A stretch of DNA of 64,000 nucleotides. It comes from Myotis daubentonii (lineage: Eukaryota > Chordata > Mammalia > Chiroptera > Vespertilionidae). Both the position numbers and the translations under genes were made by a program. The stretch covers positions 49,871,408-49,935,407 of the forward strand of contig NC_081848.1 in NCBI RefSeq assembly GCF_963259705.1, given 5' to 3'. Shown one piece after another: positions 21,931-34,460 of this stretch; the first letter of the stretch is position 1, and each line of letters starts with the position of its first letter. The notes under the pieces are model-generated. The model did not search any database. It saw only the letters and a list, made by a program, of their open reading frames with translations, and was not told the origin of the DNA.

Positions 21931-23079
21931 TTATTCCTCCTTTCCCTCCTCCCCTCCCCTGCATTCAATCATCATTGCCACCATCAGATTCTTTCCTGGG
22001 TGTGGGTGTTCCAGGCTGGGCTGGGAGCCCTGCTGAGGCTTGAACCAGCCACATGATTGGGTCCTGATTCTCTGCCTAGTTCTCCTTAGAGAGTTTGGTC
22101 CTATTCTCTGGATCCCCAGCCCTCAGCAGGGCCTTACTGAATGGGTTCCTTGCTGATTGCCGAATTTCACATGGCTGCCCCAGAGGACCCTGTGGCCTTT
22201 GGATATGGTTCCGGATGGCCCTGCTGCCCCTTGCAGGCCTCTGTAGCTGTGTGTTGTTCCATCTCTGTCCTGGTGGGCCACAGATTCTTTTCCTTCCTTC
22301 CGTAGGGGAAGCTGTTTAGCTTTTGTGCAGCCAAACCAAAGCCAAGGGAACACTGGCTGCTGAGTGATTCTGCAGAGTGAACGGTTCCAACTCTCCTGTA
22401 ATACAGACATTTGGCCCTGCCTTTCGCTCTCACCCTGCACGATTTCTAGTGCGTGAGTAAAGGGATGTCTGCGCAGGTGTCCAGAGATTCTCTATGAATA
22501 CAAAGCACTAGCTCCTGGGCAGAGAAGATCAGTAGCTTCCTTATTATCTCAATTCAGAATCTGCACATTAAACACACTGTCCCCAGGGGGTGCTTTCATG
22601 CTCCAGTGAGCCTCCCTGCAGGTCGCAGAGGACACCCACTAAATAGCCCTATGCTAATTAACTGGGAATTTGGATGTGGAGCTGATTTGGGCCAGATGTG
22701 CCCACTCTATAGTCACTGTCAGACAGAAGTCTCTTTAGACTTTACAGACAAGGGAACCAAGGCCCTGAGAGGAGAGTGAGGCCAGGTTTGCATTCCCAGG
22801 GCCTGGCTGCAGCTTTGGTACGATACGACTCTCTGGCTCAGGAAGCCATGGAAGGGCGAGCGTTCATACATAGTCAGGCCGGCTCAACAGAGAAATGTCC
22901 GACTCTGCAGCCATGTGAGCCAGTGCGTATATTCTCACAGGACCAGCAGACAGGATGTCTCTTTGCTTTGCCTTCCAAATCCATCGAGGGAGACTAGACT
23001 GGGAAATACATGCTTATCTTTTAAGGTAAAGAGCTGCAGTTGCTCATTAATTATTCCTCAAGCAGTGGTGGAAAACTAA
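21931..23079. other. Unique non-coding DNA
   Basis: More than 1.1 kb with no recognised element. Opposing open frames at 22095-22440 lack features. A MIR-like scrap may lie near 22740-22780. Confidence 0.35.
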
Positions 23080-23400
23080 TGAGAGGGGTCTGCTGGGGAT
23101 TGAATTGTGTTTCCCTCCCACCCTCCCACGCCCGCCCCCAAGATATGTTGAAGTTCCCCGGTACCAGTGAATGGGACCCTATTTGGAAATAGGGTCTTTG
23201 CAGACACAGTCAGGTTAAGGTGAGATCATTAGGGCGGCCTCCAATCTGATAGGACTGGTGTCCTTATAAGAAAAGGACAATACCACGTGAAGACAGACAC
23301 ACAGTGAGAACGCCACATGCTGACCCAGGCGGAGACTGGAGTAATGCAATTGTGAGCCAAACAATGCCATCACTGGTGAGGAGCTGGCCATTTTTGCATG
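23080..23400 (+). mobile_element. MLT1 MaLR LTR fragment
   Basis: 'ctggggattgaattgtgttt', 'cctatttggaaatagggtct', 'ggactggtgtccttataag' and 'ggcggagactggagtaatgc' follow MLT1 in order. Confidence 0.85.
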
Positions 23401-23579
23401 GTTTCGGATGTTGCTGTCTTTCCTCTTAATCTCTTGCCATCTTGTTTTTCTGCTCAAATAATTGTTGAGCTGGGCTGGGAGAAATTCTGTTCCCCAAATA
23501 ATATTTGTTATTTTCTGTTATGCTCTAAAAGGAATGACCTTATTCTCATTTTGTAAAATGACACAGCCAACACGTCAAC

Positions 23580-23855
23580 CTCCATTTTACTCTTTCTTCT
23601 TTGTTAGGCTCAGGGCTATTTTATACATGAAGCCTTTGCTGATTCTCTTCTCCCTTCCTCAGTCAGAGCCAATATCCCCATCGCTTATTCATAACTCCGT
23701 GGTTTGCATACATTATATTGTATGACAATGTTCTGTTTCTGAATCTTTCTCTCCAAGAGCCTCTGGAGGTAGGCACTGGGTCTGGCTTTTTTAGATATCC
23801 CCAGTTCCTAATGTAGAGTAGATGCTCAGTAAACACTTGATGAACTAAGGTCTAC
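23580..23855 (+). repeat. L2 3' region
   Basis: 'cctttgctgattctcttctc' through 'gtagatgctcagtaaacact', the L2 3' end. Confidence 0.7.
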
Positions 23856-25460
23856 CAGCCCATAGCTCTATGAGTTTGTGTAATATCTGTTGTAGATTTA
23901 TAGAGATTTCTCAATACTTAGAACCTAGGAAGAGAAGACCAGCATTTTTCTGGAGCTTTTGGTCTTGCTCAAAGAGTTTGTAGATAATTTTAAGCACATA
24001 AGGAGGAAGATATTTTGCATTTTTCATTAATAATTAGGATGGAGTGTGCATGTATGTCCCATCTCACACATTAGCTAAAAAAGTGTTGGTTCTTTAATAT
24101 AACAAGGAATATTAGAAACTAGTTTAGCTGTCATAGGTCTGAAGAGGTGTGTCCTTATTTTTCCACTTAAGTTCTGATTGCAGTCATTACCCACTGGCGG
24201 CTTCCTACCTCTGCCAGGCCGACACTCAGGGGACCATTCTGAGTGTGCTCCCTGTCACGCAGGTCCGACCTGAGCCCCAACAAAATGACCTGACAGCACT
24301 CAAACTGTGTATGGAGCAGCCGGGGACATACCAGCCAGGCATTTACAGCACCAGGAGCTTCTGGCTGCTGCTGAGGTGGACGGCTTTGGTTTAGGGCAGG
24401 GGAATTTCCCATCCTGCTCTTGGAGGCTTCTGGCCCTAGCCACGCTGGTCCCAGAGATGCTCTTTGGGTTTTCTTTCCCTCCCTTGCTTCTTCAGCAATT
24501 AGGCTGCAGTGCTGATTATCTGTGGAAGATGATCCTGGCTTTCTTCCCTCTCTGGCTCCTTCTCTTGCTCCCTGAGCCCAGCCGGGCACTGCTAGGAGGT
24601 GCAGGGGTGATTCTGTTCCGGGAGTCAAGCCAGTATGGCCCCCCTGTCAGCCCGGTACGTTCTGCTTGGGCTCCGGATCAGCTCACCAGCACCTACCCCT
24701 TGCCTGTATGAAGTTCAGAATGCTTCCCCTGGTCTAGTCTGAACTGTGGCTTTTGGTTCAGGCCTCCCTTTCAACAGCCCCCTCCCCTGCTTCACTAATA
24801 GGCACCAACCGCCCACTGCGATCACCAATCTTACATCTCAGCTGTGGGACTCGATTCATCCTCTCCGAGCACATGCTTACCCATGGGGGGCAGGCGCCAT
24901 TGCAGTAGTTGAAGAGCCATTTCACATATGCTCACAAAGCACCCTCCAGTTCCGCATAGGCAATGCGCTCCATAAAACCGTTGTTCAGCCAATGCACCAG
25001 GTACCAGAACAAAAGGACTTAGAATGAACCATGATTGGACCATCCAGTTCTTTGATTAAAAAGTGCAGAGAAGCAGGTTGTCTGGGCAATCAGGGTGGCT
25101 CTAAAATGAGCAATGTTGTAGTTCAAATAAACTGCTCAACGAGAAATGAGCATCGTCTGTGCAGAGGAAAGCCATAAAGAGGGAGAGTTTCACTATCCTT
25201 GCACTATCCAGCCACACTATCCTTGCAAGGCCACCTTGGGAGCCTAGTACAAACAGAGGAGGAGGTGTAGGGGTGGCTGGGTTATAGTCATTGCCGCTTT
25301 AAGATTTAATTTTGCAAGAGCCACTGGCTATCTCCTCTAGGAATCCATATGCCATACGGGCACTTGTCACAAGGTGAAATTAGTGCCTAGATATAGTTAC
25401 TGAATTAGTGTTTTCTTGGATATTTTAACTGAGAGATAACACCCGGGGCACGATCCAATG
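23856..25460. other. Unique non-coding DNA
   Basis: About 1.6 kb with no recognised element. The 134-codon plus frame (24307-24711) and 153-codon minus frame (24167-24628) overlap each other. They show a Leu-rich hydrophobic segment or Gly/Arg-rich composition but no known domain. Both are probably spurious. Confidence 0.35.
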
Positions 25461-25825
25461 TAGTGTCGCCCAAATTTTGCTGCATGTCAGAATAACAAGG
25501 GGAGTTTAAAAACACTGCCCTGACCATGCTGCACCTAGACCAATTCAATCAGAACATTTGGGGAGTGGGACTTACGTAGGCATCAGCACTTTTTAAAGCT
25601 TCTAGGTGCCCGGCGGGAGGTCATAGGGTTGATTTTGGTCAAGGGCTCATGCCCGGGTTTCAGGCTCAATCCCCAGAGTGGGGTATGCAGGAGGCATTGA
25701 TCTATGATTCTCTCTCATCATTGATGTTTCTATCTCTCTCTCCTTCTTCCTTCTTCTCTGAAATCAATAAAAATATATTTAAAAATAAATAAAAGCTTCC
25801 AGGTGATTGAAAGCACTGGTCTAGT
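25461..25825 (+). mobile_element. MER5A-like hAT, split by a Ves
   Basis: 'ttttgctgcatgtcagaat', 'gggacttacgtaggcatcag' and, after the Ves, 'ccaggtgattgaaagcact' continue the MER5A interior. Confidence 0.7.
25609..25791 (+). mobile_element. Ves SINE
   Basis: Plus-strand Ves with 'gggctcatgcccgggtttca', 'tctctcatcattgatgtttc' and an A-rich tail. The head is shortened. Duplications aaagcttctaggtg (25595-25608) and aaagcttccaggtg (25792-25805) flank it. Confidence 0.92.
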
Positions 25826-26514
25826 CACAATTTCTCCTTCAAAATCCTATATTAAAATAATTTAGTTGTTAATAAATGTACACAAAATGATAATTCAACA
25901 TTAACACTGAAGTATATATACAGCTACCTAGATACCATGTAGAAATTCTCTTGTGCTAGACTTCAGTTGTTATTGATTATTGCTCTCCATAACCCCGGTT
26001 TTCTTCATTCTGCTTTAAGGAAAAATCCTGACCTTTCTCTCACTTTTACTCTCCTGCTAAAATGTCCTAGGCCATTTCTGAGAAACTGGCAAAGTGCTGA
26101 AAGCTGAGAAGGAAGTTCTGCCTCTGGAGCAGAGGTCAAATGTGAATGAAATGCACTCTCAAAATTTAAAGAAAACACTTTGAGTTGAAAGAGCTAGAAA
26201 AGGCGATAACAGATATGAAAACTCAAAGACTAAGAAGTGGTTCAGCGACTGCTACGAAAGGTATACAGAAAACATTTACCTAATTTTAAAAAATCCTGAA
26301 ATTTGGGATTAACCATCTTTCAATTATCCTATTCTTTGATGCTTTCATAGAGTTGAAGCAAAAGTGATCAGCTAAAACCAACACTGACTTGTTGGCATTG
26401 AAACCAACAATTGAATGAGACTGGTCTGGTCATTTAAGTCCTGCCTCAGATGACTAGACCCACCTCCTCTCTGTGAAGTGAGGCACATCCCAAATTTCCA
26501 TTGTCTGTCACTTT
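25826..26514. other. Unclassified AT-rich DNA
   Basis: No recognised repeat or coding signal. Confidence 0.3.
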
Positions 26515-26660
26515 TTTAAAAATTAATTTTTATTTTTAAAAAGCATCACAAATATGTAGTTTGAAAAGGCAGAGTACTATACAGATGATAAGGAGAAGCA
26601 GCGGTTTGGTGGCCTGCCCCCAGGCCTGATTTCTGCTCCCAAAGACAAAGAGATTTTTGA
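26515..26660 (-). repeat. Possible old L1 fragment
   Basis: A-rich start and 'tagtttgaaaaggcagagta' suggest old L1 3' DNA in reverse. It is short and diverged. Confidence 0.35.
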
Positions 26661-26672
26661 CTCTGTCTATGT

Positions 26673-26990
26673 CAGTGGTTCTCAACCTGTGGGTCGTGAC
26701 CCCTTAGGGGGTCGAACGACCCTTTCACAGGGGTCGCCTAAGACCATCGGAAAACACATATTGAATATATAATTACATATTGTTTTTGTGATTAATCACT
26801 ATGCTTTTATTATGTTCAATTTGTAACAATGAAAATACATCCTGCATATCAGATATTTACATTACGATTCATAACAGTAGCAAAATTACAGTTATGAAGT
26901 AGCAACGAAAATAATTTTGTGGTTGGGGGTCACCACAACATGAGGAACTGTATTAAAGGGTTGTGGCATTAGGAAGGTTGAGAACCACTG
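26673..26990 (+). mobile_element. Non-autonomous hAT (CAGYGGTTCTCAACC family), longest copy
   Basis: 318 bp with termini 'cagtggttctcaacctgtgg' and 'aaggttgagaaccactg'. A perfect 8-bp duplication GTCTATGT flanks it (26665-26672, 26991-26998). It has no coding capacity and is the most complete copy of this family in the window. Confidence 0.95.
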
Positions 26991-26999
26991 GTCTATGTC

Positions 27000-27285
27000 T
27001 ACTGATGTTTATCTCCAGATTTCTAAATTATATGCTTATACTACTACTTCTTAAACCTTCAATTTAAGACATTCTCCATAACTTCCCACTATAAAGATAT
27101 ATTTTAGTTCTCTTATTCCTTTTCTTCCTTACCTCACAGACTTCTTTCCTTCATCATCCTCCCAATATAGTTGTATCTTAATTTTTAGTTAAATCAACAG
27201 TGAATATTTATTTGCGTATGGCCATTTAATTATATTACAACTAGCCAAGAAGTAATCTATAAATACATTTTCTTTCATTTATGGC
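27000..27285 (-). mobile_element. Old L1/HAL1-like fragment
   Basis: 'ccataacttcccactataaa' and following AT-rich DNA resemble an old L1 or HAL1 region. Related sequence reappears around 32600. Confidence 0.45.
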
Positions 27286-27321
27286 ATTTTTCTTCTTTTC
27301 ATTTGAGTTAAGGATTGTCTT

Positions 27322-27323
<2 letters not shown>

Positions 27324-27373
<50 letters not shown>
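27324..27373. repeat. (TG)n microsatellite
   Basis: About 25 uninterrupted TG units. Confidence 0.95.
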
Positions 27374-27375
<2 letters not shown>

Positions 27376-27569
27376 CTCATTCCCAAACCCCCAAGCTCTT
27401 CCACAGAGCTGTAAAACCCCTCTCAGAAAGGCCAAGCAGCACACAGGGAACCCAGCAGTTCTATTTCTTTCCCTGGATACATCCCTCCCGCAGCCTTGTG
27501 TCCTGCTCCAGTTTGGGCTCGTGGGTCTCTGGGTCTCAGGACCAGCTGCACCTTGATTGAATTTCTTTC

Positions 27570-27690
27570 TTCTCTCCCATGTTGGGTTGAATTCACTATC
27601 TTCTTCTCGCTTGATTATTCTGTTTTGTTGGAGTATATCCTCCAGATTCTTTTTCAGAAAGGGTGCATGCAGCTACATCCCTTGAGATCT
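27570..27690 (-). repeat. Possible old L1/HAL1-like fragment
   Basis: 'ttctttttcagaaagggtgc' and 'cttgagatcttacctgtctg' resemble the 'agaaagggtgcatgg...gagaccttgcatgtctg' stretch of old L1. A similar phrase appears near 33205. Confidence 0.45.
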
Positions 27691-28109
27691 TACCTGTCTG
27701 AAAAGGTCCGAAAAGGAGCAAAGGCGGGGAAGGGGAAGTTGAGCAGGGCTAGGGCACAGGGGCCTGGGGAGCTGGAGGCCCAGCACCACTCCAAGGAGGC
27801 AGAGAGGAAGTGGCAGGCAGGACTGCTGAGGATTCAAGTACTCTGTTGTGGTGGTCACTTAATTTTAAAGAAACAGGTTTGGGATGTATATGACATAGGA
27901 CAGTCTTGACAATGAAATGACCACTTAGGATGGTCTTAGATGTTACATTTGGGGTTTAGCTTTAGACTTGGCTTTATACATAGGCAAAGCATGGCAGCTG
28001 TTAGGGGTTGGCGTGTTATTAAGATGTATAAGGCCAGGGGCCCAGGAATTCCCATATCCCAGCATCTGAAATTCCTAAGGGAACCTGTATGCACAAGACA
28101 ACACTATGC
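27691..28109. other. Unclassified DNA
   Basis: No recognised element. The plus frame 27496-27909 is featureless. Confidence 0.3.
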
Positions 28110-28265
28110 AAATATTCATTCAACAAACACATTTGTTGAACACCGGTTACATATCGAGCACTGTCCCAGCTGGTGGGATAATGAATGTAGTGAACAAAAC
28201 AGACAAAAATTCTTGCCCTCGTGGAGCTTATGTTGTGGTGGAGTGGGGGTAGAACACGAGAGGTG
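28110..28265 (-). repeat. L2 3' end
   Basis: Reverse L2 tail: 'tattcattcaacaaacacat', 'tgaacaaaacagacaaaaat' and 'ccctcgtggagcttatgttg'. Confidence 0.8.
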
Positions 28266-28439
28266 GGGGGGTGACTAGGGGACCAGGATGGAGGGTGAAG
28301 GGCACAGTTTATGTCACCCCAGAGGCTGACTCTGTGGGTTTCATAGTCACGTGGGCTACCAGCCCAGCTGGCTCTGCTGCAGTGTCCTTTGGAAAGACAA
28401 TGTTGCTATCTCAGCTGAGATTCTGTATAATCATAGCAA

Positions 28440-28620
28440 TCAGGATTGAGGACATACTGCATGCCAGATACTGTGAACTGTCTTGGAGGGTATTATTACC
28501 CTTATTTTACAATGAAAAAACTGAGGCACAGCAGGATTAAATAATATTCTCAATGTCACACAACTACAAGGCCCATCCAACTCTAAACATGTGCTCAAAG
28601 CAGTGCCCTTTGCCGCCTCT
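28440..28620 (-). repeat. MIR
   Basis: Reverse MIR: 'tgcatgccagatactgtgaa' then 'aaaaaactgaggcacagcag'. Confidence 0.8.
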
Positions 28621-29334
28621 ACCCATCGTGGATTGGGAGTGCCAGCCCTGGAGGAATGCAGGAAAAAGGAGGCAGGGCCAAGCAAAGGGGGTGGCATGAA
28701 ACCAGTTTACATATCAAAGTCCTATTTAATTTACTCTTTTCTGCACCAAGGCTACCAAATAAAGACAGTTTAGAAAACAGAAGAACTCTCTTATAGAAGC
28801 AGCTGGTAACTGGTGGCTGGTTGCTAGGTGTTGCTAGGGCAACTTAGCTAGGAGTCTGGTAGTGAAGTAATTAAGCAGGGCATATAAATTACCTCAGCTG
28901 GTTTTCCCTAGAATAGGCAGTTCCCTGCACAAAAGGAGGCAAATAGATTCCCTGTTTTCTCCTAAAGACAAACAGATGGGGAAACTTTAGAGGGTGCATA
29001 GAAACATGTGGTAGGACGGGTGAGCTCTTCTTTTTGTCCCATGGACCAGCTGGGGCAGGGCAGGGTGAGAAAAGGGATGTCCAAGGGTGGATATGGGCAG
29101 TTACCAGCAAGAGCAGAACGTGACTGAGCCCTAGGAATGGGTTGGGAGTCAGGCCAAGAGCCAGAAATCAAGGTCAGAGCTGATAGAAACCAGGGAAGAA
29201 TGGGCACACTAATAGGAAAAACCCAAAACTCGCCACAGAAAAGCAGACCACTTGCACCAGGTTGAGGAATTACCAGAATGTATAGTAAGATGGAATGTAG
29301 TAACTTCATAGGACTTAGAAAGTGATTCTAGCTT
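28621..29334. other. Unique non-coding DNA
   Basis: No recognised repeat or gene. A short duplicated phrase around 'ggtggctggttgctaggtgt' is visible near 28812. Confidence 0.3.
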
Positions 29335-29510
29335 TGTGTTATCAACTCTTCTACTAGTCTTAGCACCAACACTTACTGAGTAAGATGTCAGGGCCAGTAT
29401 TAAGAGGTTACAGAGATTTAAGGTAGGTAGTATTATGTCCCATTTGATAGAGAAGGAACCCAAGGATGAATTATTTATCTTGTCTGAAGTCAATCAGCTA
29501 GCTACCAGGC
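29335..29510 (-). repeat. MIR
   Basis: Diverged reverse MIR with 'atgtcccatttgatagagaa' and 'gaagtcaatcagctagctac'. Confidence 0.55.
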
Positions 29511-30115
29511 ACCAAATGGCACCAAACCCATTTCTGTCTAGTTCCAAAACAGAAAACTTTAACCACTCTGCTAATTTGTAGTTACTCCACTTTTGGAGGT
29601 TTCCATGTCCAGCTTGATTTGAAAGCACCACAGGACCTCTGACACCACCTGTTCTGGCCAGGTTTGGCCAAGGAACTCGCATGGACCAGGTCTACAAGTG
29701 TAAGCACCAGTATGGCCAGCTGCGGGTTTCTGGGAGAATTACAATATACAAGATGTTAGGCAGGGGGCCAAGAGCATGCATACAGCTGATGAAAGAGGCT
29801 GCAGAACATAATTCTGTGAGAGGTGAGACAGTGCTTAGAGGTTGCATGGAAGAAGGAGTGAGTGAGTAATGAGTGGCTTGAGGCATGCCTTTGACATTTT
29901 CCTCCAATTTCTCTTGTTTCTTCACCAGCAAGCTGTGCAGTTGCCAGAGATCTGTCTAGCTGTGGAAGGCCTGAGTGAGCTTCTGATCTCCTCACACTCA
30001 CTTCACAGAGCCTCTGGAGTCTTGCTGTGGAGGTGGTAGTCATCTTGACTTTTAAATATTTGGGAGAAAAAGATTTCCCCCCATAAATATGATGATGAGA
30101 ATCAAGAAAAGTCAT
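29511..30115. other. Unclassified DNA
   Basis: No recognised repeat. Open frames 29681-30115 on both strands are featureless. Confidence 0.3.
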
Positions 30116-30447
30116 AGTATGTATTAATTATCTATTGCTGCATAGTAGATTGCCCCCAAATTTAGCAGCTTGAAACAACAAATATTTTTTATATCACAGT
30201 TTCTGAGAGCCAGGAATTCAGGAGCAGTTTAGCTGCGTAGTTCTGGTTCAGGGGGTCTTATGAAGTTGCACTCCTGATATCAACCTGGGCTGTGGTCTCA
30301 TTTGAAGGCTCATCTGGGGCTGGGGATTCACTTCCAGGATGATTCACGTTCATGGCTGTTGGCAGGGGTGGGGGGCCTCAGTTTCTCTTTTGGAACTGTA
30401 TGAGTATGAGTGGCTTCTTGCAAATGGCAGCTGGTTTCCCCAGATTG

Positions 30448-30486
<39 letters not shown>

Positions 30487-30600
30487 CAAGCATTTTTTGA
30501 CCTCATCTCCGAAGTTACATACCACCACTTCTGCCTATTCTATTTTTGTTGGAAATGAATCACTAAGTACAAGGGAGGAAAATTAATCTAAACCTCTTGA
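30116..30600 (-). mobile_element. MLT1/MaLR-like LTR with (GA)n
   Basis: 'ttaattatctattgctgcat', 'ggctcatctggggctgggga' and 'atgaatcactaagtacaagg' follow an old MaLR-class LTR in reverse. A (GA)n run at about 30447-30486 lies in its GA-rich segment. Confidence 0.55.
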
Positions 30601-30759
30601 GTGAAGGAGTCTCAAAAAATTTGGAACATATTTTTGGAAACCACCACACAGTGTAAACAAAGACCTGCTTGAAAAAAAATTACATGGTCAAATGAAGTGG
30701 TGGGGAGTGGGTAAAATCCTCCAGGCTGGCTGCTGGTGCTAGGCAACACACTTGTGTTT

Positions 30760-31420
30760 TGCACACAGGGGAGAGTGTGGTTGTGCTAGTCTCTGATGCC
30801 ACTACCATCCAAATGACAATTCATTCCATTTTCTCTTTGTCGGGAGAAAGATCTCATTTGATGCAAACCAAGCTGTTTATGGATCTTTCTATCTATTCAC
30901 CCATTCATAGGGGACCCAGAGCATGATAACAGCTATTCAAACTGTGGAGTTAATTAGATGGAAAAAATGTACACACCAGCTATCTCCATTTCAACTGAGA
31001 AATCTGGCCGAGATACATAATTTGCTTCAATGTCATCTGTGTCAGGATTTTGAAAGAATGGCAATATATCACTGTATTAGACAAAAGATGTGGGATAAAA
31101 GGAGAAGGAACTAGTCATGGTAACATGGGTTTCAGGATATTAATAAGTGCAAATATTTGCTTCTCTATGAAAGCATTAAAGCTTCCTTTTCATTTCTTGG
31201 TTCTCCTGCTCAAAGTTATTTGCTTTTTACTGCTGACATTGAAGTAGAATATTAGCTCATCTTTTGGCTCTGAAATGTAGCTTTTATAATGGGCAAGTGC
31301 AACAAACAATCTCAATGCTGATGTGATTCAGGGAGTCTGTAATGAAGAGAAATGATTGAATGCCAAGTGTGATATTAAATAGGCTACAGAGGGAGATCTC
31401 CTAGTTGTCCACTTTGAAAC
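30760..31420. other. AT-rich unique block, possible conserved non-coding DNA
   Basis: About 650 bp free of recognised repeats with long AT-balanced stretches and homeodomain-like TAATTA ('ggagttaattagatgg'). No frame is convincing. Conservation cannot be judged from one sequence. Confidence 0.3.
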
Positions 31421-32189
31421 CGCCTCTTTCCCTTCCTTCTTTCCCCTCTTCCTCCATGGTAGATAGATGACCCTGTTGAGTAGGGAGGCACCTGGTGACC
31501 CCCCCCCCCCCTTTTTTTTTTTTTAGCATGGGAGGCACTGGTCTTGCCTTCATACACCCTGATCCTCAGGCAGTCTCAGTAGTGCCTTGGCATATAGCTC
31601 TGACATCTCTCATGTGGAAGACGATGAGGGCGAGGAAGTCAGAACTGCTTCCCAAGTAGAGGAGGTGATGCAGGCTCCCTGTGGCAGGGACAGGGGAGCT
31701 GTCCAAATTTTTCGATGACTTACCATGAGCAGGACATGGTCAGGGAGGGCAAATTTCATGTGACCAATTGTGTGCTATGTAGATTCCTTTCCACTCATTA
31801 GAGAGGGGGTAGAACTTTTTTTTAGGTCACAAGTATTCCACAAAAGGGAGAATAGACACTGATTTCCTCACCTCTCCTCTTTCCCTTATGCATCCCATTA
31901 AGAGGGAAGCATAAGTTTATATTGATGGTGAGAATTAGTTTTGAAGAAAACCAATCCTTGAATAGTAAGACGTTTCAAATACCAGAGGAGCAGCCATTGC
32001 CCCTCAGAGGAGGAGACCTGCCAGCATCACAGCACCAGACCCCACATTCACCGCCCCCACCCCCACCCCCTGCCAGGGGAGTCAGTGGCCTTTGCATGAA
32101 TTTGACAAGAGGGAGCCATGAGCCCACATTACTTCTCTCTAATTTCTAAAAGCCAAGTCATCAGAGAAAATGGATGTGGAATTGCTTTT
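31421..32189. other. Unclassified DNA with C/T homopolymer junction
   Basis: Contains a run of about 12 C followed by about 14 T at 31500-31525. No gene or recognised element otherwise. Confidence 0.4.
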
Positions 32190-32245
32190 ACATAGAGTGG
32201 GATCTTGATCAATATTTGTTGAACAAATGAATGAATAATCACTAA
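32190..32245 (+). repeat. L2 tail scrap
   Basis: 'aatatttgttgaacaaatga' is typical of the L2 3' tail. Confidence 0.4.
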
Positions 32246-32339
32246 GGTGGTGCAGAAGTACAGCAGCATGGATGTAGCTATTTATTCCATCATCAAAGCA
32301 TGAAATAGCCTGGGTTCTTTTAGAAAACACCATCCTGTT

Positions 32340-34460
32340 TGCTCAGCTCCCACTCCAAAACCAGGGGAAAAATTTTAAAAGTTTTTATTTTTGTCAGAAT
32401 TATACATGATCATAGTTTAAAGACTCAGCTGTTCTACAAGATTTCCTAAAACAAAGAGCATCTCCAGCCACTCCCTCCAGTTCCTCTCCACAGAGGCAAA
32501 CACATTCGCCTTTCTAGATACATTTTTGTCCTTATCACCTTACCTCCAACAATATGTTTGTATTGCTCCCTCTTAATTTTTTTAAAAAAATTTTATAGGC
32601 ATCATCTACTAACTTCCCACTATGGAAGATACGGATTAAGCAACTCAGCTCCCTTTCTTTCTCTTGTCCCACCAAATACATGCACCCTTTCCTCTTCCCA
32701 TCCCGCCAACATAATTATAATTTTGCTTCAATCTAAATTCAGGGTTTTTATGGCCATGAATGCTATTCAGGTCTTCATAGTAAATTTTGATTACTTTTCC
32801 TTTTGTCAACAGTCTTTTGTGTTCCCTGGAGTTAATTGCCTTTTGTTTGTTTGTATTTGTGTTGGATATTCCATGTACTTATCACCAATTCAACCCCAAC
32901 TCTCCAAAGGTTGTCCACATTTCTTTCCCCCAGCATCAGAGAGTCTATGAGTTCCTCCTCATGAAGGAGTTTTTCTGTGGCCACTGAACTGCTGGTGGAC
33001 AGTTGTCCTCCCTGCTTGGTGCACGGCTGTTGTCCTCAGACCTCCCTTCAGCGCAATGTAGGAATTTCCTTCACCACCTCCCTCTCCCCTTATGCCTCCT
33101 CTTTTCTGTATTCCATTCTTCTTCTTTTCTGGTTTATACTCTAATTTGAGTGGAGCACATCATCAGTAGCTTCCTGAGAAATGGGGGGTAGAATACACAT
33201 TTTTGAGATCTTGCCTGTCTGTATTTTTTCCCTGAGAGTTTTGAAAGCATTATTCAACAGTCTTGTAGCTTCCAGTTATTTTTAAGAAGTTATATATTGG
33301 CCCCATTTATTATTGAGACGTTATTTATTAGTTTATTACTTCTATTTATTGGAAATTAGTTATTTTTGAGAACTTTGAAACCATCCTAACTCCTAATTCT
33401 GTGTATGCAAACTATTTCTTTCCCTGCCTCCTCCTCTGGAAACTTGTTGCCTCTGCTGTTTGTCCCCTGTGTTTTGAAATTTCACATGGATGTGCCTTGG
33501 TTTGGGTATTTTTAATCTATTTCTCTGGGCAATTAGAGGCCCTTTTCATCTGGAAACTCATGGCCTACAACTCTGGAAAACCTTGACTTAGTGTTAGAAA
33601 GATTTCTATTGCTGAAATTTCTATTGCTCAGATGTTAGACCCACTAAACTGGTTCTTATTATCTTACTAGAAGCCTGGTGAATGAAATTTGTGCACTGGG
33701 GGGGGGGGGTCCCTCAGCCCAGTTTGTGCCCCTTTGCAGTCGATATCCCTCTTGCAATCCGTGATCCCTTGCTCCTTACTGCCGGCCTGCTCACTCTTTA
33801 CCGCTCAGTTCGCTGCTCCTTAGCGCTGCAGCGGAGGCGGGAGAGGCTCCCACCACCACCGCTGCACTTGCCAACTGTGAGCCCAGCTTCTGGCTGAGCT
33901 GTGCTCCCTGTGGGACCGCACTGACCACCAGAGGGCAGCTCCTGTGTTAAGCGTCTTCACCCTGCTGGTCAGTGCGCATCATAGCGACCAGTCATTTTGG
34001 TGGTTCCACCATAATGGTCGCTTAGGCTTTTATTATATAGATATTCTTCCTTTTTCATCTTTCTGAGAGATTTCCTCAACTTTCAACCCTTCTATTGAGT
34101 TTCTCACTTCTGGTCTCATGTCTTTAACTCCCCAGAGCCCCTCCTTGTTCTCGGAGTGTCCCAGGCCCCTATTCTTGTTTCAAGGATGTAATGTACTCTT
34201 TCATATATCTGAGGAATGACGTTATTTTAATATTTTCCTCCTTGGATGGTCCATTTCCTTCAGGTTGCTCCCCTGTCCTCATGTTTCTTTCAGTCTATGT
34301 CCTTCATGCCGGAAACTTCCTCAGGTGCCTGGTAAGCCCAGATATCCACTCATGTTTAGGAGTGGGGGACTGTAGGTGGCATTTGGCACTGGGAACCTCG
34401 CTGTCGGGTGATCCAGCTGTACCATTTGTTGGAGACAAATGTTAGTTTTAAAACATCGTT
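32340..34460 (-). mobile_element. Old L1/HAL1-like DNA, split by a Helitron
   Basis: Reverse-oriented old L1/HAL1-like sequence: 'tagcttcctgagaaatgggg', 'atggatgtgccttggtttgg', then after the Helitron 'tgagagatttcctcaacttt' and 'caacccttctattgagtttc'. The homology is continuous across the Helitron at 33667-34041. Frames are degraded. Confidence 0.6.
33667..34041 (-). mobile_element. HeliBat-type Helitron
   Basis: Minus-strand start TC at 34041-34040 ('tctatataataaaagcctaa') and end CTAG at 33667-33670. Host A at 33666 and T at 34042. The 3' hairpin is worn ('gtgaatgaaatttgtgcac'), followed inward by a G10 run. 'tgcgcactgaccagcagg' on the minus strand resembles the 5' region of the 3322 copy. 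It splits an old L1-like sequence that provides the empty-site context. Confidence 0.93.

Noticed and set aside
21322..22056. 244-codon plus-strand open frame
   Set aside because: It runs from a MIR end through a Helitron with triplicated GC-rich units. The frame follows repeat composition, not a gene.
24167..24711. Overlapping 153- and 134-codon frames on opposite strands
   Set aside because: No domain, no splice context and mutual overlap. They are treated as chance.
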